From contig CANIEC010000026.1 in assembly GCA_947466085.1 (NCBI GenBank), positions 1 to 37,624 on the forward strand: DNA of 37,624 bases, in the 5' to 3' direction. The position numbers and the translations under genes are program-made. Position 1 is the stretch's first letter; every line of letters begins with the position of its first letter. The stretch is from Rhodospirillales bacterium. Its GTDB lineage: Bacteria; Pseudomonadota; Alphaproteobacteria; Reyranellales; Reyranellaceae. Positions 19,420 to 27,368 of the stretch are shown here, one piece after another. A model generated the notes under the pieces. That model made no database searches and was not told the origin of the DNA. It saw nothing but the letters and a program-made list of their open reading frames with translations.

Positions 19420-19866
19420 ATGGCCGATGCTCTGCTCCTCGCCTGTCCCCGCTGCAGCACCCTGAACCGCTTTCCGCGGGAAAGACTGGCGGCGGGCAAC
19501 AAGGGCAAGTGCGGCCAGTGCGGCTCACCGCTGTTCGACGGCCATCCTGTCGCCCTCGATGCGAGCAGCTTCGAAGCCCATGCCGCAAAGAGCGACCTCC
19601 CGGTCCTGGTCGACTTCTGGGCGCCGTGGTGCGGGCCCTGCAAGGCCATGGCGCCGCAGTTTGAGCGCGCGGCGGCCCGGCTCGAACCCGCCGTGCGGTT
19701 GGCCAAGATCAACACCGACGAAGAGCAGGAACTCGCGCAGCGGTTCGGAATCCAGGGGATCCCGACGATGATCCTGTTCCACCACGGCAAGCCGATCGCC
19801 CGCCAGTCCGGCGCCATGGACGCGGGCGCCATCGAGCGCTGGACGCGTGACGCGCTGGATCGGTGA
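19420..19866 (+). CDS. trxC: Thioredoxin 2 (zinc-ribbon thioredoxin)
   Basis: Cytoplasmic thiol-disulfide reductase of 148 residues. The N-terminal zinc ribbon uses Cys9-x2-Cys12 (ACPRC) and Cys31-x2-Cys34 (KCGQC). The thioredoxin domain carries the active site WCGPC (Cys71, Cys74) in VDFWAPWCGPCKAM and the cis-proline loop GIPTMILF. This two-domain layout is specific to TrxC, which resists oxidative stress. TGAGGT stands upstream of the ATG. It follows slt by 78 bases, and that gap contains a perfect FNR-type box, so it probably has its own promoter. Its TGA is only 2 bases from the stop of the convergent nucleotidyltransferase gene. Confidence 0.96.
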   Translation: MADALLLACPRCSTLNRFPRERLAAGNKGKCGQCGSPLFDGHPVALDASSFEAHAAKSDLPVLVDFWAPWCGPCKAMAPQFERAAARLEPAVRLAKINTDEEQELAQRFGIQGIPTMILFHHGKPIARQSGAMDAGAIERWTRDALDR

Positions 19867-19868
19867 AT

Positions 19869-20453
19869 TCAGTCATCGACTGACGGCAGGTCGAGGGCCG
19901 AACGTAGCCGTCCCTTGCCACGGACATAAAGCATGGTGTCCGCCGCCGACTCGACGATATCGGCGTATGGCCTGAAACCGTCGACGACCTTGTTGAAGGG
20001 AATCGCGCCGCAGCCGGGAACGTGACAGTCGAGCTTGCCCTTCGGGCATTGATTGTAGTGACAAAGCCGTCCGAGGTAGCGGTCGCTGTCCGGCTCGAAC
20101 AGGAACACATCGACCTGATGGGCCGTAACGCTCATATCCACACCTGCCTTGAACGCATTGTTCAATGCCTGTGCCAGCGCACGACGCATCGCTCCGAGAG
20201 TGTTCTGGGAATCGAGCCACACCGCCAGATCTAGGTCCGCACACTCGTGCCAGACTTCGATACGTGCGCGGCGGAACTCCGAAAAGCGCGGTATCTCCTT
20301 CCACAGTTTTGGGGCAACGGAACCGATGACGGCTATCGCGCGGACGTCCGGGAAATCCATGAGGGCATCCGTCACCACGTCCGCGGCCAGACGGAACTGG
20401 CGCTGCTGACGCAAGAGGATCTGATTCTGCTCCTCTATCTCGGACCGCCGCAT
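19869..20453 (-). CDS. Uncharacterised nucleotidyltransferase-fold protein with a four-cysteine cluster
   Basis: 194 residues, function unknown. AVIGSVAPKL (Gly44-Ser45) matches the hG[G/S] motif of pol-beta-type nucleotidyltransferases, ADLDLAVWL gives Asp73 and Asp75, and HQVDVFLF gives Asp115 as a likely third acid. So a full metal-binding triad appears to be there. The distance from GS to DLD is about 27 residues, longer than the usual 9-13, implying an insertion. A later segment has Cys131-x4-Cys136-x6-Cys143-x4-Cys148 with nearby histidines, probably a zinc site. Its ATG is 4 bases after the stop of the SWIM-finger gene, so they are coupled. No HEPN partner is present, so it is not a plain MNT-HEPN toxin-antitoxin. 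It could modify a nucleic acid or protein. Confidence 0.78.
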   Translation of the reverse strand: MRRSEIEEQNQILLRQQRQFRLAADVVTDALMDFPDVRAIAVIGSVAPKLWKEIPRFSEFRRARIEVWHECADLDLAVWLDSQNTLGAMRRALAQALNNAFKAGVDMSVTAHQVDVFLFEPDSDRYLGRLCHYNQCPKGKLDCHVPGCGAIPFNKVVDGFRPYADIVESAADTMLYVRGKGRLRSALDLPSVDD

Positions 20454-20457
20454 GGCT

Positions 20458-22137
20458 TCATCCCAGAAGCTTCAAGAAATTGCGCTTGAGCCGGTGACGC
20501 TTCTTCAGCGTCGCCACATATTGGGCTTGAGCCGTCGGATCGCGCAATCCCGCCATGCGGTCGATCAGCCGGCAAGCCTCTCTATTGCCCGTGCCGCCGC
20601 CCCTGGCGATTTGGAATTCGACATTCCGGGCATGGGTCGCAAGCGCCTCCTGCGGGTGGGTCTTCTCCGTCGCCTCGGCCAGCGGTCCCGTGAGGGATGG
20701 CCCCATCCCAGGGTGATTGCGCACGGCCGCCCACGCGGCATCGTACATCTTCTCTTCGGTGAGAACTTGAATGAAAGCGGCGGGCGCCATATCCCCGGTC
20801 ATGGGCTGGCTGGCCGCTGCCTTCGCCTCCAAGTATGTCAAGGCGCGATCGCGGGCAGCCTTCCCGCCCAGCTTCCGGATGTGCCGATAGAGATCCAGGC
20901 TTGGAGCCTTTTCGAAAGCCTTCCACAAAGCCGGGGCGGCATCTTCCTTCCGGCCGGCCTTTGCGAGGAGGTCGGCGACGAAGAGTACCAGCCTTTCATC
21001 CGGTCGCCCGTCCTCGAACATCCACAGCCCCTCCTCCGCGTGCCGCAACGCCTCCTCTTTGCGGCCCTCGGCAAGGCAGAACTTGGCCAATGTCAGATAG
21101 TCGGACGACGTTGACAGGCTCCGGGACCGCAGCGCGATGCGCGTCTCGACGTCGCCATCGCGCTCGGCGAAGAAGTCGAGGATGTCGACGAGGACGGAAG
21201 GGTCCTTTTCGTTCTTCTCGGGCTTTCGCGCGGGCGGCGGCAGTTTTTCCCAGGCTTCGAGGGCAAGGCGTCGATATTCGGCGAGCCCTGCTTCGCCCAA
21301 CGCCTCGTCGTACCGCACCACGGCCCGATGGAAAGTATCGTACTGGCCATGGATTTGGCGCGGGAAGAGATCGCGCGCGAGGGCGACCGGGTCGGGCTTC
21401 GCCGCCAGGCAGGCGGCGAGATGGATGTCGCCGGCGTACTCCAGCAGGGCATGTCCATGGCCGCCGGACTCGTCGATCGCCTCGATCGCGTCTTCGATGC
21501 GGTCGATGGCGTGGAGAGCGAGTTCCACGGCCAGAGCAGCGTGTCCCCCGTCCGCGAGTTGAGCGATGGTGGCGAGAGCAGCGCCGACATCGTCGGCCCA
21601 GGCATCCACTTCGTCAGGGCCGACGAAGCCGCCCGTGCGCGTGGCGCCGTCGATCGCCCGGCGGAGTTGCTTTTCGAGGCGTTTCGCATCGCTGGGAGAC
21701 GCGGCCGTGGCGGCGATCTCCAGCTTGCGGAAGAGGGTCGTGTCGCGCTCGGCGAGTTCGACGACCAATTCGACCAGAGCATCGGTGCCCTGCTGCTTCA
21801 GATGGGCGCGGATGAGGTCGAGGATCGATGTTTTTTTCTCCCAGCCCTCGTCGGCGACCTCATTCGTGGCGAGAGCGGTCGCCACCAGGTGCTTGCAGAA
21901 ACCCCAATCGCGGAAGGCCGGGCACGAGCATTCTCCGCGGATCTTCTTTCCCCGCCCCCTCAGCACGGTGCGGTAGTCCTCCGAGCCGAGGACCCGGGCG
22001 AGCACCCGGTCCCGCTCGACCGACAGGAGATCGACCTGCCCGTCGCGATGATACTCCTCGCCCCGCGCGAACACCTTGGCGCCGGCCTGTGTGCGTAACG
22101 CTGCGACGTCGAAACGGGGTTTCGGGGGCGCTTTCAT
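20458..22137 (-). CDS. SWIM zinc-finger protein with helical repeat C-terminus
   Basis: About 559 residues, function unknown. The SWIM finger (CxCx8CxH) is GECSCPAFRDWGFCKHL, with Cys70, Cys72, Cys81 and His83 in the numbering from this start. SWIM fingers bind DNA or protein. The N-terminal block RFDVAALRTQAGAKVFARGEEYHRDGQV is typical of SWIM proteins of this kind. The remainder is alpha-helical and TPR/HEAT-like (LAVELALHAIDRIEDAIEAID, TLAKFCLAEGRKEEALRHAEEG, ERLVLFVADLLAKAGRKEDAAPALWKAF), comparable to DUF6880-type proteins. Start is uncertain: GTG at 22206 and ATG at 22194 are also open, and none has a good Shine-Dalgarno; I chose ATG 22137 because the family's conserved part follows at once. 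Coupled to the nucleotidyltransferase gene. Confidence 0.82.
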   Translation of the reverse strand: MKAPPKPRFDVAALRTQAGAKVFARGEEYHRDGQVDLLSVERDRVLARVLGSEDYRTVLRGRGKKIRGECSCPAFRDWGFCKHLVATALATNEVADEGWEKKTSILDLIRAHLKQQGTDALVELVVELAERDTTLFRKLEIAATAASPSDAKRLEKQLRRAIDGATRTGGFVGPDEVDAWADDVGAALATIAQLADGGHAALAVELALHAIDRIEDAIEAIDESGGHGHALLEYAGDIHLAACLAAKPDPVALARDLFPRQIHGQYDTFHRAVVRYDEALGEAGLAEYRRLALEAWEKLPPPARKPEKNEKDPSVLVDILDFFAERDGDVETRIALRSRSLSTSSDYLTLAKFCLAEGRKEEALRHAEEGLWMFEDGRPDERLVLFVADLLAKAGRKEDAAPALWKAFEKAPSLDLYRHIRKLGGKAARDRALTYLEAKAAASQPMTGDMAPAAFIQVLTEEKMYDAAWAAVRNHPGMGPSLTGPLAEATEKTHPQEALATHARNVEFQIARGGGTGNREACRLIDRMAGLRDPTAQAQYVATLKKRHRLKRNFLKLLG

Positions 22138-22246
22138 ACGGGTGGGATCATCCACGGCGGCTTTCTCGCTGGCCGTCACGACCTTGACCCACATGCGCCA
22201 CGCCACGCGCCCACCATCGACGGATCCTTGTTCCTGCGCGTTGGGC

Positions 22247-23212
22247 CTAGCCGGTGATCCGCTGCACCACGGCCGCCGGCAGCGGGCCCTTGTTCACGGC
22301 GGCGATCGCTTCCTCGAGATGCTGCAGCGTCGAGTAGCCGACCAGCATCGTCGAAACGCTCGGATGCGAGATCACGAAACGCTCGCCGAGCTCGGTCAGG
22401 CTGCCCGCCACGCCTTCCTTCACCAGCGGCTCCAGTTCACGCGCGCGCGCCACGTCGCCCGCGAAGTCCGGGGCCGAGCCGATCGGCGGGACCTGCTGCT
22501 GGGCGAGCGGATGGCGGTCCATCGTGCCGGCGAGCGCGCCGCCCGCCAGCGCGCGGATGACGATCGTGCCCATGCCGGCGGCCTCAGCCCGGTCGAGCAG
22601 GCGGCCGTAGTCTAGGCCGGGTGCGCCCTTGGGCATCGCCCCGCCGGCACTGGGGTTCAGGGCGTTGTAGACGACCTGAACCGTGTCGAAGAGCTTCGAG
22701 TCGACGGCCTTCAGCAGCGCGGCGGGCTCGCCCACGCCGCTGAAGCCGATGAAGCGGGTCTTGCCCTGCTTCCGCAGCTTCTCCAGCGCCGGCACGACCT
22801 CGTTCAGGGCGATCTCGACATCCAGACTGTCCCCGCCGTCTCTGGCTGTCAGCGGATTGTGGAGCTGCAGCAGATCGACATGGTCCCGGCCCATGCGCTT
22901 CAGGCTCTCCTCGGTCGACCGGGCGATCAGTCCCGCGACGTCGGCGCGGTCCGCTGCAGTGAGCCGGAACTTGGTGCCGACCACGACGTCGGCCTTCAGC
23001 GCCTTCAGGACACGCCCGAGATTGCGCTCCGACTCGCCGTCGCCGTAGCGGGCGGCCGTATCGAAATAATTGATGCCGGCCTCGATCGCCCGCGCCACGG
23101 CACGCTCCTGGTCCTGCGCGGCGCCCTTGGTGAACAGCCCGCCCACCGCACCCGCGCCGTATCCGAGCACCGAAACCTCGAGGCCCGTCCGGCCGAGCTT
23201 GCGCCTCTGCAT
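22247..23212 (-). CDS. Aldo/keto reductase
   Basis: NAD(P)H-dependent carbonyl reductase of 321 residues, a TIM barrel. The catalytic tetrad is readable: Asp51 and Tyr56 in INYFDTAARYGDGESE, Lys81 in VVVGTKF and His118 in LLQLHNP. The segment GSAPDFAGDVAR has replaced part of a typical cofactor loop; substrate is unknown. It starts at ATG 23212 with GGAGG 6 bases upstream. Codirectional with the SWIM gene downstream and separated from it by about 110 bases that contain the alternative SWIM starts. Nothing links its chemistry to its neighbours. Confidence 0.93.
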   Translation of the reverse strand: MQRRKLGRTGLEVSVLGYGAGAVGGLFTKGAAQDQERAVARAIEAGINYFDTAARYGDGESERNLGRVLKALKADVVVGTKFRLTAADRADVAGLIARSTEESLKRMGRDHVDLLQLHNPLTARDGGDSLDVEIALNEVVPALEKLRKQGKTRFIGFSGVGEPAALLKAVDSKLFDTVQVVYNALNPSAGGAMPKGAPGLDYGRLLDRAEAAGMGTIVIRALAGGALAGTMDRHPLAQQQVPPIGSAPDFAGDVARARELEPLVKEGVAGSLTELGERFVISHPSVSTMLVGYSTLQHLEEAIAAVNKGPLPAAVVQRITG

Positions 23213-23260
23213 TGCTTCCTCCCCGTCACTTGATGAAAGCGCGCAACCGCGGTTGCGCCG

Positions 23261-23575
23261 TCAGGCGTCGTCGATGCGCACCTGGCCCGCTTCGTTGTCC
23301 ACCACGACGTGGTTGTCATAGTAGGTGACCGTCGGCGCGGCACCGAACGCCGCCTCCATGCGCTTCTCCCAGTCCGGCGTGTACCAGGCGCGGGCGGCCG
23401 CCTCCGAGGCCCAGAGATAGACACCGCCCCCGCCCGCGTCGCCGTTGAGATAGTACTTCTTCAGGAGACCCTTCGCGCCGAGCGCCGTATAGGTCGGGGC
23501 CGATTTGGCGGCGGCCTCGACGGCGGCGTCCCGTGGACGCTTGGGCATGGGGATTTGAACGATGGCAATGAACAT
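23261..23575 (-). CDS. Small YdhR-like (putative monooxygenase) dimeric alpha+beta barrel protein
   Basis: 104 residues. MFIAIVQIPMPKR, YTALGAKGLLKKYYLNGDAGGGGVYLWASEAAARAWY and a C-terminal VTYYDNHVVVDNE strand fit the YdhR-like ferredoxin-like barrel proteins that are annotated as putative monooxygenases; biochemical function is uncertain. I chose ATG 23575 because the longer frame (from 23626) would overlap the divergent dehalogenase start. Only 40 bases separate the two divergent starts, so their promoters must be close or overlap. It is codirectional with the aldo/keto reductase downstream. Confidence 0.78.
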   Translation of the reverse strand: MFIAIVQIPMPKRPRDAAVEAAAKSAPTYTALGAKGLLKKYYLNGDAGGGGVYLWASEAAARAWYTPDWEKRMEAAFGAAPTVTYYDNHVVVDNEAGQVRIDDA

Positions 23576-23615
23576 GCTTGTTAGCCTACGGTCTGGGCCG
23601 CTCTGGAGCAATTGA

Positions 23616-24305
23616 ATGACCGTCATCCTGCCAGGCGTCGAGATGTGCGTCTTCGACGCCTACGGCACGCTCTTCGACTTCAATTCCGCGGTCGCGCGCC
23701 ATCGCCGGACGGTCGGCCCCTCCGCGGAGGCCCTTTCGCAGCTCTGGCGAACCAAGCAGATCGAGTACACGTGGCTGCGCAACGCCATGGCCAGCTATGC
23801 GCCATTCTGGCAGGTGACCGGAGAGGCGCTCGACCATTGCCTGGCCGCCCATCGCATCACCGATCCCGCTGCGCGCGAGCGGCTGATGGGGGCCTACCTG
23901 GCCCTCGATCCGTTCCCCGAGGCGCCGGGCATGCTGGCCTGCCTGTCACGCGCCGGCATGCGGACCGCAATTCTGTCCAACGGCAATCCCGGCATGCTCG
24001 ACCCGATGGTTGCGGCGTCGGGTCTTGCCAACCATTTCGAGGCGGTGTTGAGCGTCGACGAAGCGGGCGCCTTCAAGCCAGATCCGCGCGTCTATCGCCT
24101 CGTCGAGGCGCGCTGCGGCGTGACGCCGGACAAGGTCTGCTTCCTCTCGTCGAACTGCTGGGACGCGCATGGCGCCGCGCAGTTCGGCTTCCGCACCGTC
24201 TGGGTGAACCGAACCGGCGCGCCCGACGACAACCTGCCCGGCACGCTCTCCGCCCGAATCCGCGATCTTTCCGACCTGCCCGACCTGATTGGTGTTCCAC
24301 GATGA
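23616..24305 (+). CDS. (S)-2-haloacid dehalogenase type II (HAD superfamily)
   Basis: Hydrolase of 229 residues that removes halogen from 2-haloalkanoic acids with inversion. The residues known for L-2-haloacid dehalogenases are visible: nucleophile Asp14 and Thr18 in FDAYGTLFD, Arg in LWRTKQIEY, Ser-Asn in ILSNGNP, Lys and Tyr in FKPDPRVY and the SSNCWDAHGAAQFGFRTVWVNR block with Asp. So it is a real member of the type II group and not only a generic HAD phosphatase. It overlaps the next gene by ATGA (24302-24305). It probably opens a three-gene operon with the dehydratase-like enzyme and the adenylate cyclase. Physiological substrate is unknown. Confidence 0.92.
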   Translation: MTVILPGVEMCVFDAYGTLFDFNSAVARHRRTVGPSAEALSQLWRTKQIEYTWLRNAMASYAPFWQVTGEALDHCLAAHRITDPAARERLMGAYLALDPFPEAPGMLACLSRAGMRTAILSNGNPGMLDPMVAASGLANHFEAVLSVDEAGAFKPDPRVYRLVEARCGVTPDKVCFLSSNCWDAHGAAQFGFRTVWVNRTGAPDDNLPGTLSARIRDLSDLPDLIGVPR

Positions 24306-25297
24306 GTTCGCTTCCGACTTTCGCTGATGTCCAGGCTGCCGCCCGCCGTCTGGAGGGCGTCACGATCCGCACGCCGCTGCTCGAGAACGAGAGGGTCAAC
24401 CGGCGGCTCGGCGGCCGCCTGTTCCTCAAGGCGGAGTGCCTGCAGCGCACCGGTTCGTTCAAGCTGCGCGGGGCCTACAATTTCCTCGCCTCCATGAGCG
24501 AGGCCGATCGCGCCAGGGGAGTGGTCGGCTGGTCGTCCGGCAACCATGCGCAGGGGCTCGCCGAGGCGGCACGCCTGCTCGGCACCAAGGCCACCATCGT
24601 GATGCCGGCCGATGCGCCGGCCCTCAAGGTCGCCAACACGCGGGCCAGCGGCGCCGAGGTGGTGCTCTACGATCGGGTGAAGGACAGCCGCGAGGAGATC
24701 GGTCAGGGCATTGCCACGAAGACCGGCGCCACCATCGTGCCGCCCTACGATCATCCCTGGATCCTGACGGGCCAGGGCACGGCCGGCCTCGAGATCGCCG
24801 AGGAGGCGAAGGCGCTGGGCGTGACGCTCGATGCGGTGGCCGCCCCCTGCTCCGGCGGCGGCCTGGCGACCGGCGTGGCGCTGGGCGTCAAGGGCATCAG
24901 CCCGACCACGATGGTGCATGCCGGCGAGCCTGCCGGCTTCGACGATCTCGCCCGCTCGCTCGCCGCCGGAAGGAAGCAGAAGAACGAGAAGCTCTCCGGC
25001 TCGATCTGCGACGCTCTTCTGGCGCCGACGCCGGGCGACGTCACCTTCCCGCTGGCGCAGCAGCTGCTGGGGCCGGGCCTCGTCGTCACGGACGAGGAGG
25101 TGCTGGACGCCATGGAACTGGCCTTTCGCGAGTTCAAGCTGGTGGTCGAGCCGGGCGGAGCCGTCGCGCTGGCCGCGGCCCTTACCGGAAAGCTGCCCGT
25201 GAAGGGCCGAGTCGTCGCCGTCGTGTGTTCGGGCGGCAATGTGGATCACGCCACGTTCAAGCGGGCGCTCGACCGGATGCCCAACGCCTCCGCATGA
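24302..25297 (+). CDS. Threonine/serine dehydratase-like PLP enzyme (fold type II)
   Basis: 331 residues, the size of biodegradative threonine dehydratase or serine racemase, with no C-terminal ACT domain. Lys54 in QRTGSFKLRGAYN forms the Schiff base. SSGNHAQGLAEAARLLG binds the substrate carboxylate, CSGGGLATG binds the PLP phosphate and CSGGNVD is the C-terminal signature. It would deaminate L-threonine or L-serine to a 2-oxo acid; 3-hydroxyaspartate dehydratase or racemase activity is also known in this group. ATG 24302 overlaps the dehalogenase TGA. It also overlaps the cyclase start by ATGA at 25294-25297. Confidence 0.92.
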   Translation: MSSLPTFADVQAAARRLEGVTIRTPLLENERVNRRLGGRLFLKAECLQRTGSFKLRGAYNFLASMSEADRARGVVGWSSGNHAQGLAEAARLLGTKATIVMPADAPALKVANTRASGAEVVLYDRVKDSREEIGQGIATKTGATIVPPYDHPWILTGQGTAGLEIAEEAKALGVTLDAVAAPCSGGGLATGVALGVKGISPTTMVHAGEPAGFDDLARSLAAGRKQKNEKLSGSICDALLAPTPGDVTFPLAQQLLGPGLVVTDEEVLDAMELAFREFKLVVEPGGAVALAAALTGKLPVKGRVVAVVCSGGNVDHATFKRALDRMPNASA

Positions 25298-26346
25298 CGA
25301 TGTCGCGGCGCAACCGGCGCGAATGGCGGATCATCCTGTGGATCAGCCTGGCCAGCGCCGTGATCAGCGCCTATTTCGGCCAAGCCGTGGCTCCTGCCGA
25401 CGATCCACCGTGGAGGGGCGTCGTGCAAGGTATCCTCACGTCCCTGCTGATCGCCACGCCGATCGCCTTCTTCGAAGTGCGGCGCGCGCGCATCAACGCG
25501 CTTGGCTGGATGCGTCACCTGCCGCTCGTCGGCTATTTCCTCGTCAAGGTGGCGTTCTATTGCGTCGTCATCGTCGCAGGCCTGATCGTCTCGCGCCTGT
25601 TGATGTCGATCGGAAGCCGGCCTTTCGTCCTTTTCGACCCGATCTTCCGGAATTCCATACTCTTTTCCGTCGGCATGTCGGTGGCCGGCAACCTCATCAT
25701 CGAGACGGGCCGCCTGCTGGGGTTCGGCACCCTGAAGAACCTGCTGCTCGGGCGATATGCCCGGCCCCGAAGCGAGCAAAGGGCGTTCCTGCTGATCGAC
25801 ATGAAGGATTCAACCGGGCTCGCGGAAAAGCTCGGCGCGATCCGGTTCCATGAGCTGCTCAATGCCTTCTTCCGCGACATCGCCGACGCTGCCCTGGAAT
25901 GCGACGCCGAAATCCACAAGTACGTCGGAGACGAGGCGATCCTGACCTGGCCCGAAGGCCTGGCGCTCAGCGCCGGCGACTGCCTCGACTGCCCGTTTCT
26001 CGTCCGCCAGAACATCGCACGCAACGCAGCGCGCTACCGCGACCGGTTCGGCACCGTCCCCGAGTTTCGCGCGGCACTGCATTGCGGCGAGATCGTCGCC
26101 GGTGAAATCGGCGACGTGCGCCGCGAGATCGCCTATGTCGGAGACACGTTGAACGTGGCGGCGCGCCTGCTCGACGCTTCGAAGGGCCTCGGCCGCGATG
26201 TCCTGGCGTCCGGCGAACTGCTCGCCCGGGTCCGCCTGCCGGCGGGCCTTCAGGCCGAACCGTTGCCGACCCTGACGATCCGCGGCCGCGATGCGCCGCT
26301 CGAGATCGCCGCGCTATCGGTGCGCGGCGGCCAGGATCAGCACTGA
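25294..26346 (+). CDS. Membrane-anchored class III adenylate cyclase
   Basis: Signalling enzyme of 350 residues making cAMP. The N-terminal half has four hydrophobic segments (about 12-30, 45-61, 76-101, 118-136). The cyclase domain spans about 150-340. The metal aspartates are Asp159 (LLIDMKDSTG) and Asp203 (KYVGDEAILTW). Substrate-specifying residues are Lys199 (IHKY) and Asp274 (YVGDTLN), the adenylate pattern. The transition-state pair is Asn277 and Arg281 (LNVAARL). So it should be active and ATP-specific. It starts at ATG 25294, which overlaps the previous TGA, so it is translationally coupled to two metabolic enzymes, an unusual operon setting. It converges with livM, with 50 bases between stops. 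Confidence 0.92.
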   Translation: MTMSRRNRREWRIILWISLASAVISAYFGQAVAPADDPPWRGVVQGILTSLLIATPIAFFEVRRARINALGWMRHLPLVGYFLVKVAFYCVVIVAGLIVSRLLMSIGSRPFVLFDPIFRNSILFSVGMSVAGNLIIETGRLLGFGTLKNLLLGRYARPRSEQRAFLLIDMKDSTGLAEKLGAIRFHELLNAFFRDIADAALECDAEIHKYVGDEAILTWPEGLALSAGDCLDCPFLVRQNIARNAARYRDRFGTVPEFRAALHCGEIVAGEIGDVRREIAYVGDTLNVAARLLDASKGLGRDVLASGELLARVRLPAGLQAEPLPTLTIRGRDAPLEIAALSVRGGQDQH

Positions 26347-26396
26347 GGCCCTTCGCCGGTCCTCATATGGACAACAGTCCGGCGCGCCTCGTCGGC

Positions 26397-27368
26397 TCAT
26401 CGATTCTTCTGCTTGCCCGACGACTTCAGCCAGTCGAGCAGGCTGCCCAGGATACCCTTGGGCAGGAAGATGATGAACACGACCAGCAGCACGCCGTAGA
26501 CCAGATTGTCCCAGCCGACGGCCTTGGTGCCGAAGCCGATGCGCAGGACCTCGGCCAGCATGATGGTGATGATGGCGCCGATCGTCGGCCCCAGGGCCAC
26601 GTAAATGCCGCCCACGACGGCCGCGAACACCATCTGCAGGGAGACCGCGATTCCGCTCACCGTGTCGGGGGCGATGAACATCTGATACTGGCCATAGAGG
26701 GCGCCCGCCATCGCCGTCATGACGGCACTGATCACGGTGATGCGCAGTTTCTCGGCCGTCACATTGACGCCCGCCGCCGCCGCGGCGTCCTCGTCCTCCG
26801 AGATCGCCTCCATCGCGTAACGGCTCATGCTGCGGTCGATCCAGTACCAGACGGCCAGGCCGCTGGCCCAGACGCCGAGTGCAATCAGATACCAGACGAC
26901 CTTGTCGTCGAACTGCAACGCGAGGATGTGGCTGCCCTTGGTCCGCTCCGGCGTGTAGCCCAGCGAACCGCCGGTATAGTCGCGGGTCGCGATGATGATC
27001 TGCAGGACGATGCCCGACAGCGCGAGTGTCACCAGTGCGAAATAATGGCCGGTGATGCGGAAGCGGAAGCATGGATAGGCCACCACCAGCGCCAGCGCGC
27101 CGGCACACAGCATGGCAGCCGGTATGCCGATCCAGGGCGAGACGCCGAGATGGTTCCACAGCAGCGTCGTCACGTAGGCGCCGACGCCCATGAACCCGCC
27201 ATGGCCCAGCGACACCAGTCCGAAGCGCCCCATCATCGACCACGACGTGTAGGCGAACGACCAGATGAGGATCAGCACCAGGATGTGCAGATGATAGGGG
27301 TCGCGATAGACGAAGGGCAGCGCGACCAGCGCCACCAGGCCGACACCCCAGGCGAGCTGCTTGTTCAT
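26397..27368 (-). CDS. livM: Branched-chain amino-acid-type ABC transporter permease LivM
   Basis: Inner-membrane permease of 323 residues with about nine hydrophobic segments. It begins MNKQLAWGVGLVALVALPFVYRDPYHLH and includes GLVSLGHGGFMGVGAYVTTLL, the conserved LivM helix, and GVNVTAEKLRITVISAVMTAMAGALYG, the loop that contacts the ATPase. Substrates of this family are branched-chain amino acids, other amides, urea or aromatic acids; the choice is not readable. The ATG at 27368 overlaps the livH TGA (ATGA 27365-27368); a longer frame reaching back to 28118 runs through livH in the wrong frame and is not a fusion. The last gene of the liv operon. Confidence 0.93.
   Translation of the reverse strand: MNKQLAWGVGLVALVALPFVYRDPYHLHILVLILIWSFAYTSWSMMGRFGLVSLGHGGFMGVGAYVTTLLWNHLGVSPWIGIPAAMLCAGALALVVAYPCFRFRITGHYFALVTLALSGIVLQIIIATRDYTGGSLGYTPERTKGSHILALQFDDKVVWYLIALGVWASGLAVWYWIDRSMSRYAMEAISEDEDAAAAAGVNVTAEKLRITVISAVMTAMAGALYGQYQMFIAPDTVSGIAVSLQMVFAAVVGGIYVALGPTIGAIITIMLAEVLRIGFGTKAVGWDNLVYGVLLVVFIIFLPKGILGSLLDWLKSSGKQKNR

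Noticed and set aside
19869..20453. MNT-type antitoxin of a HEPN/MNT pair
   Set aside because: No HEPN gene is adjacent; the neighbour is a SWIM-finger protein and the protein is larger, with a cysteine cluster.
26347..26396. Bidirectional terminator between the cyclase and livM
   Set aside because: CGCCGG and CCGGCG can pair but with a 19-base loop and no T-run; too weak to list.
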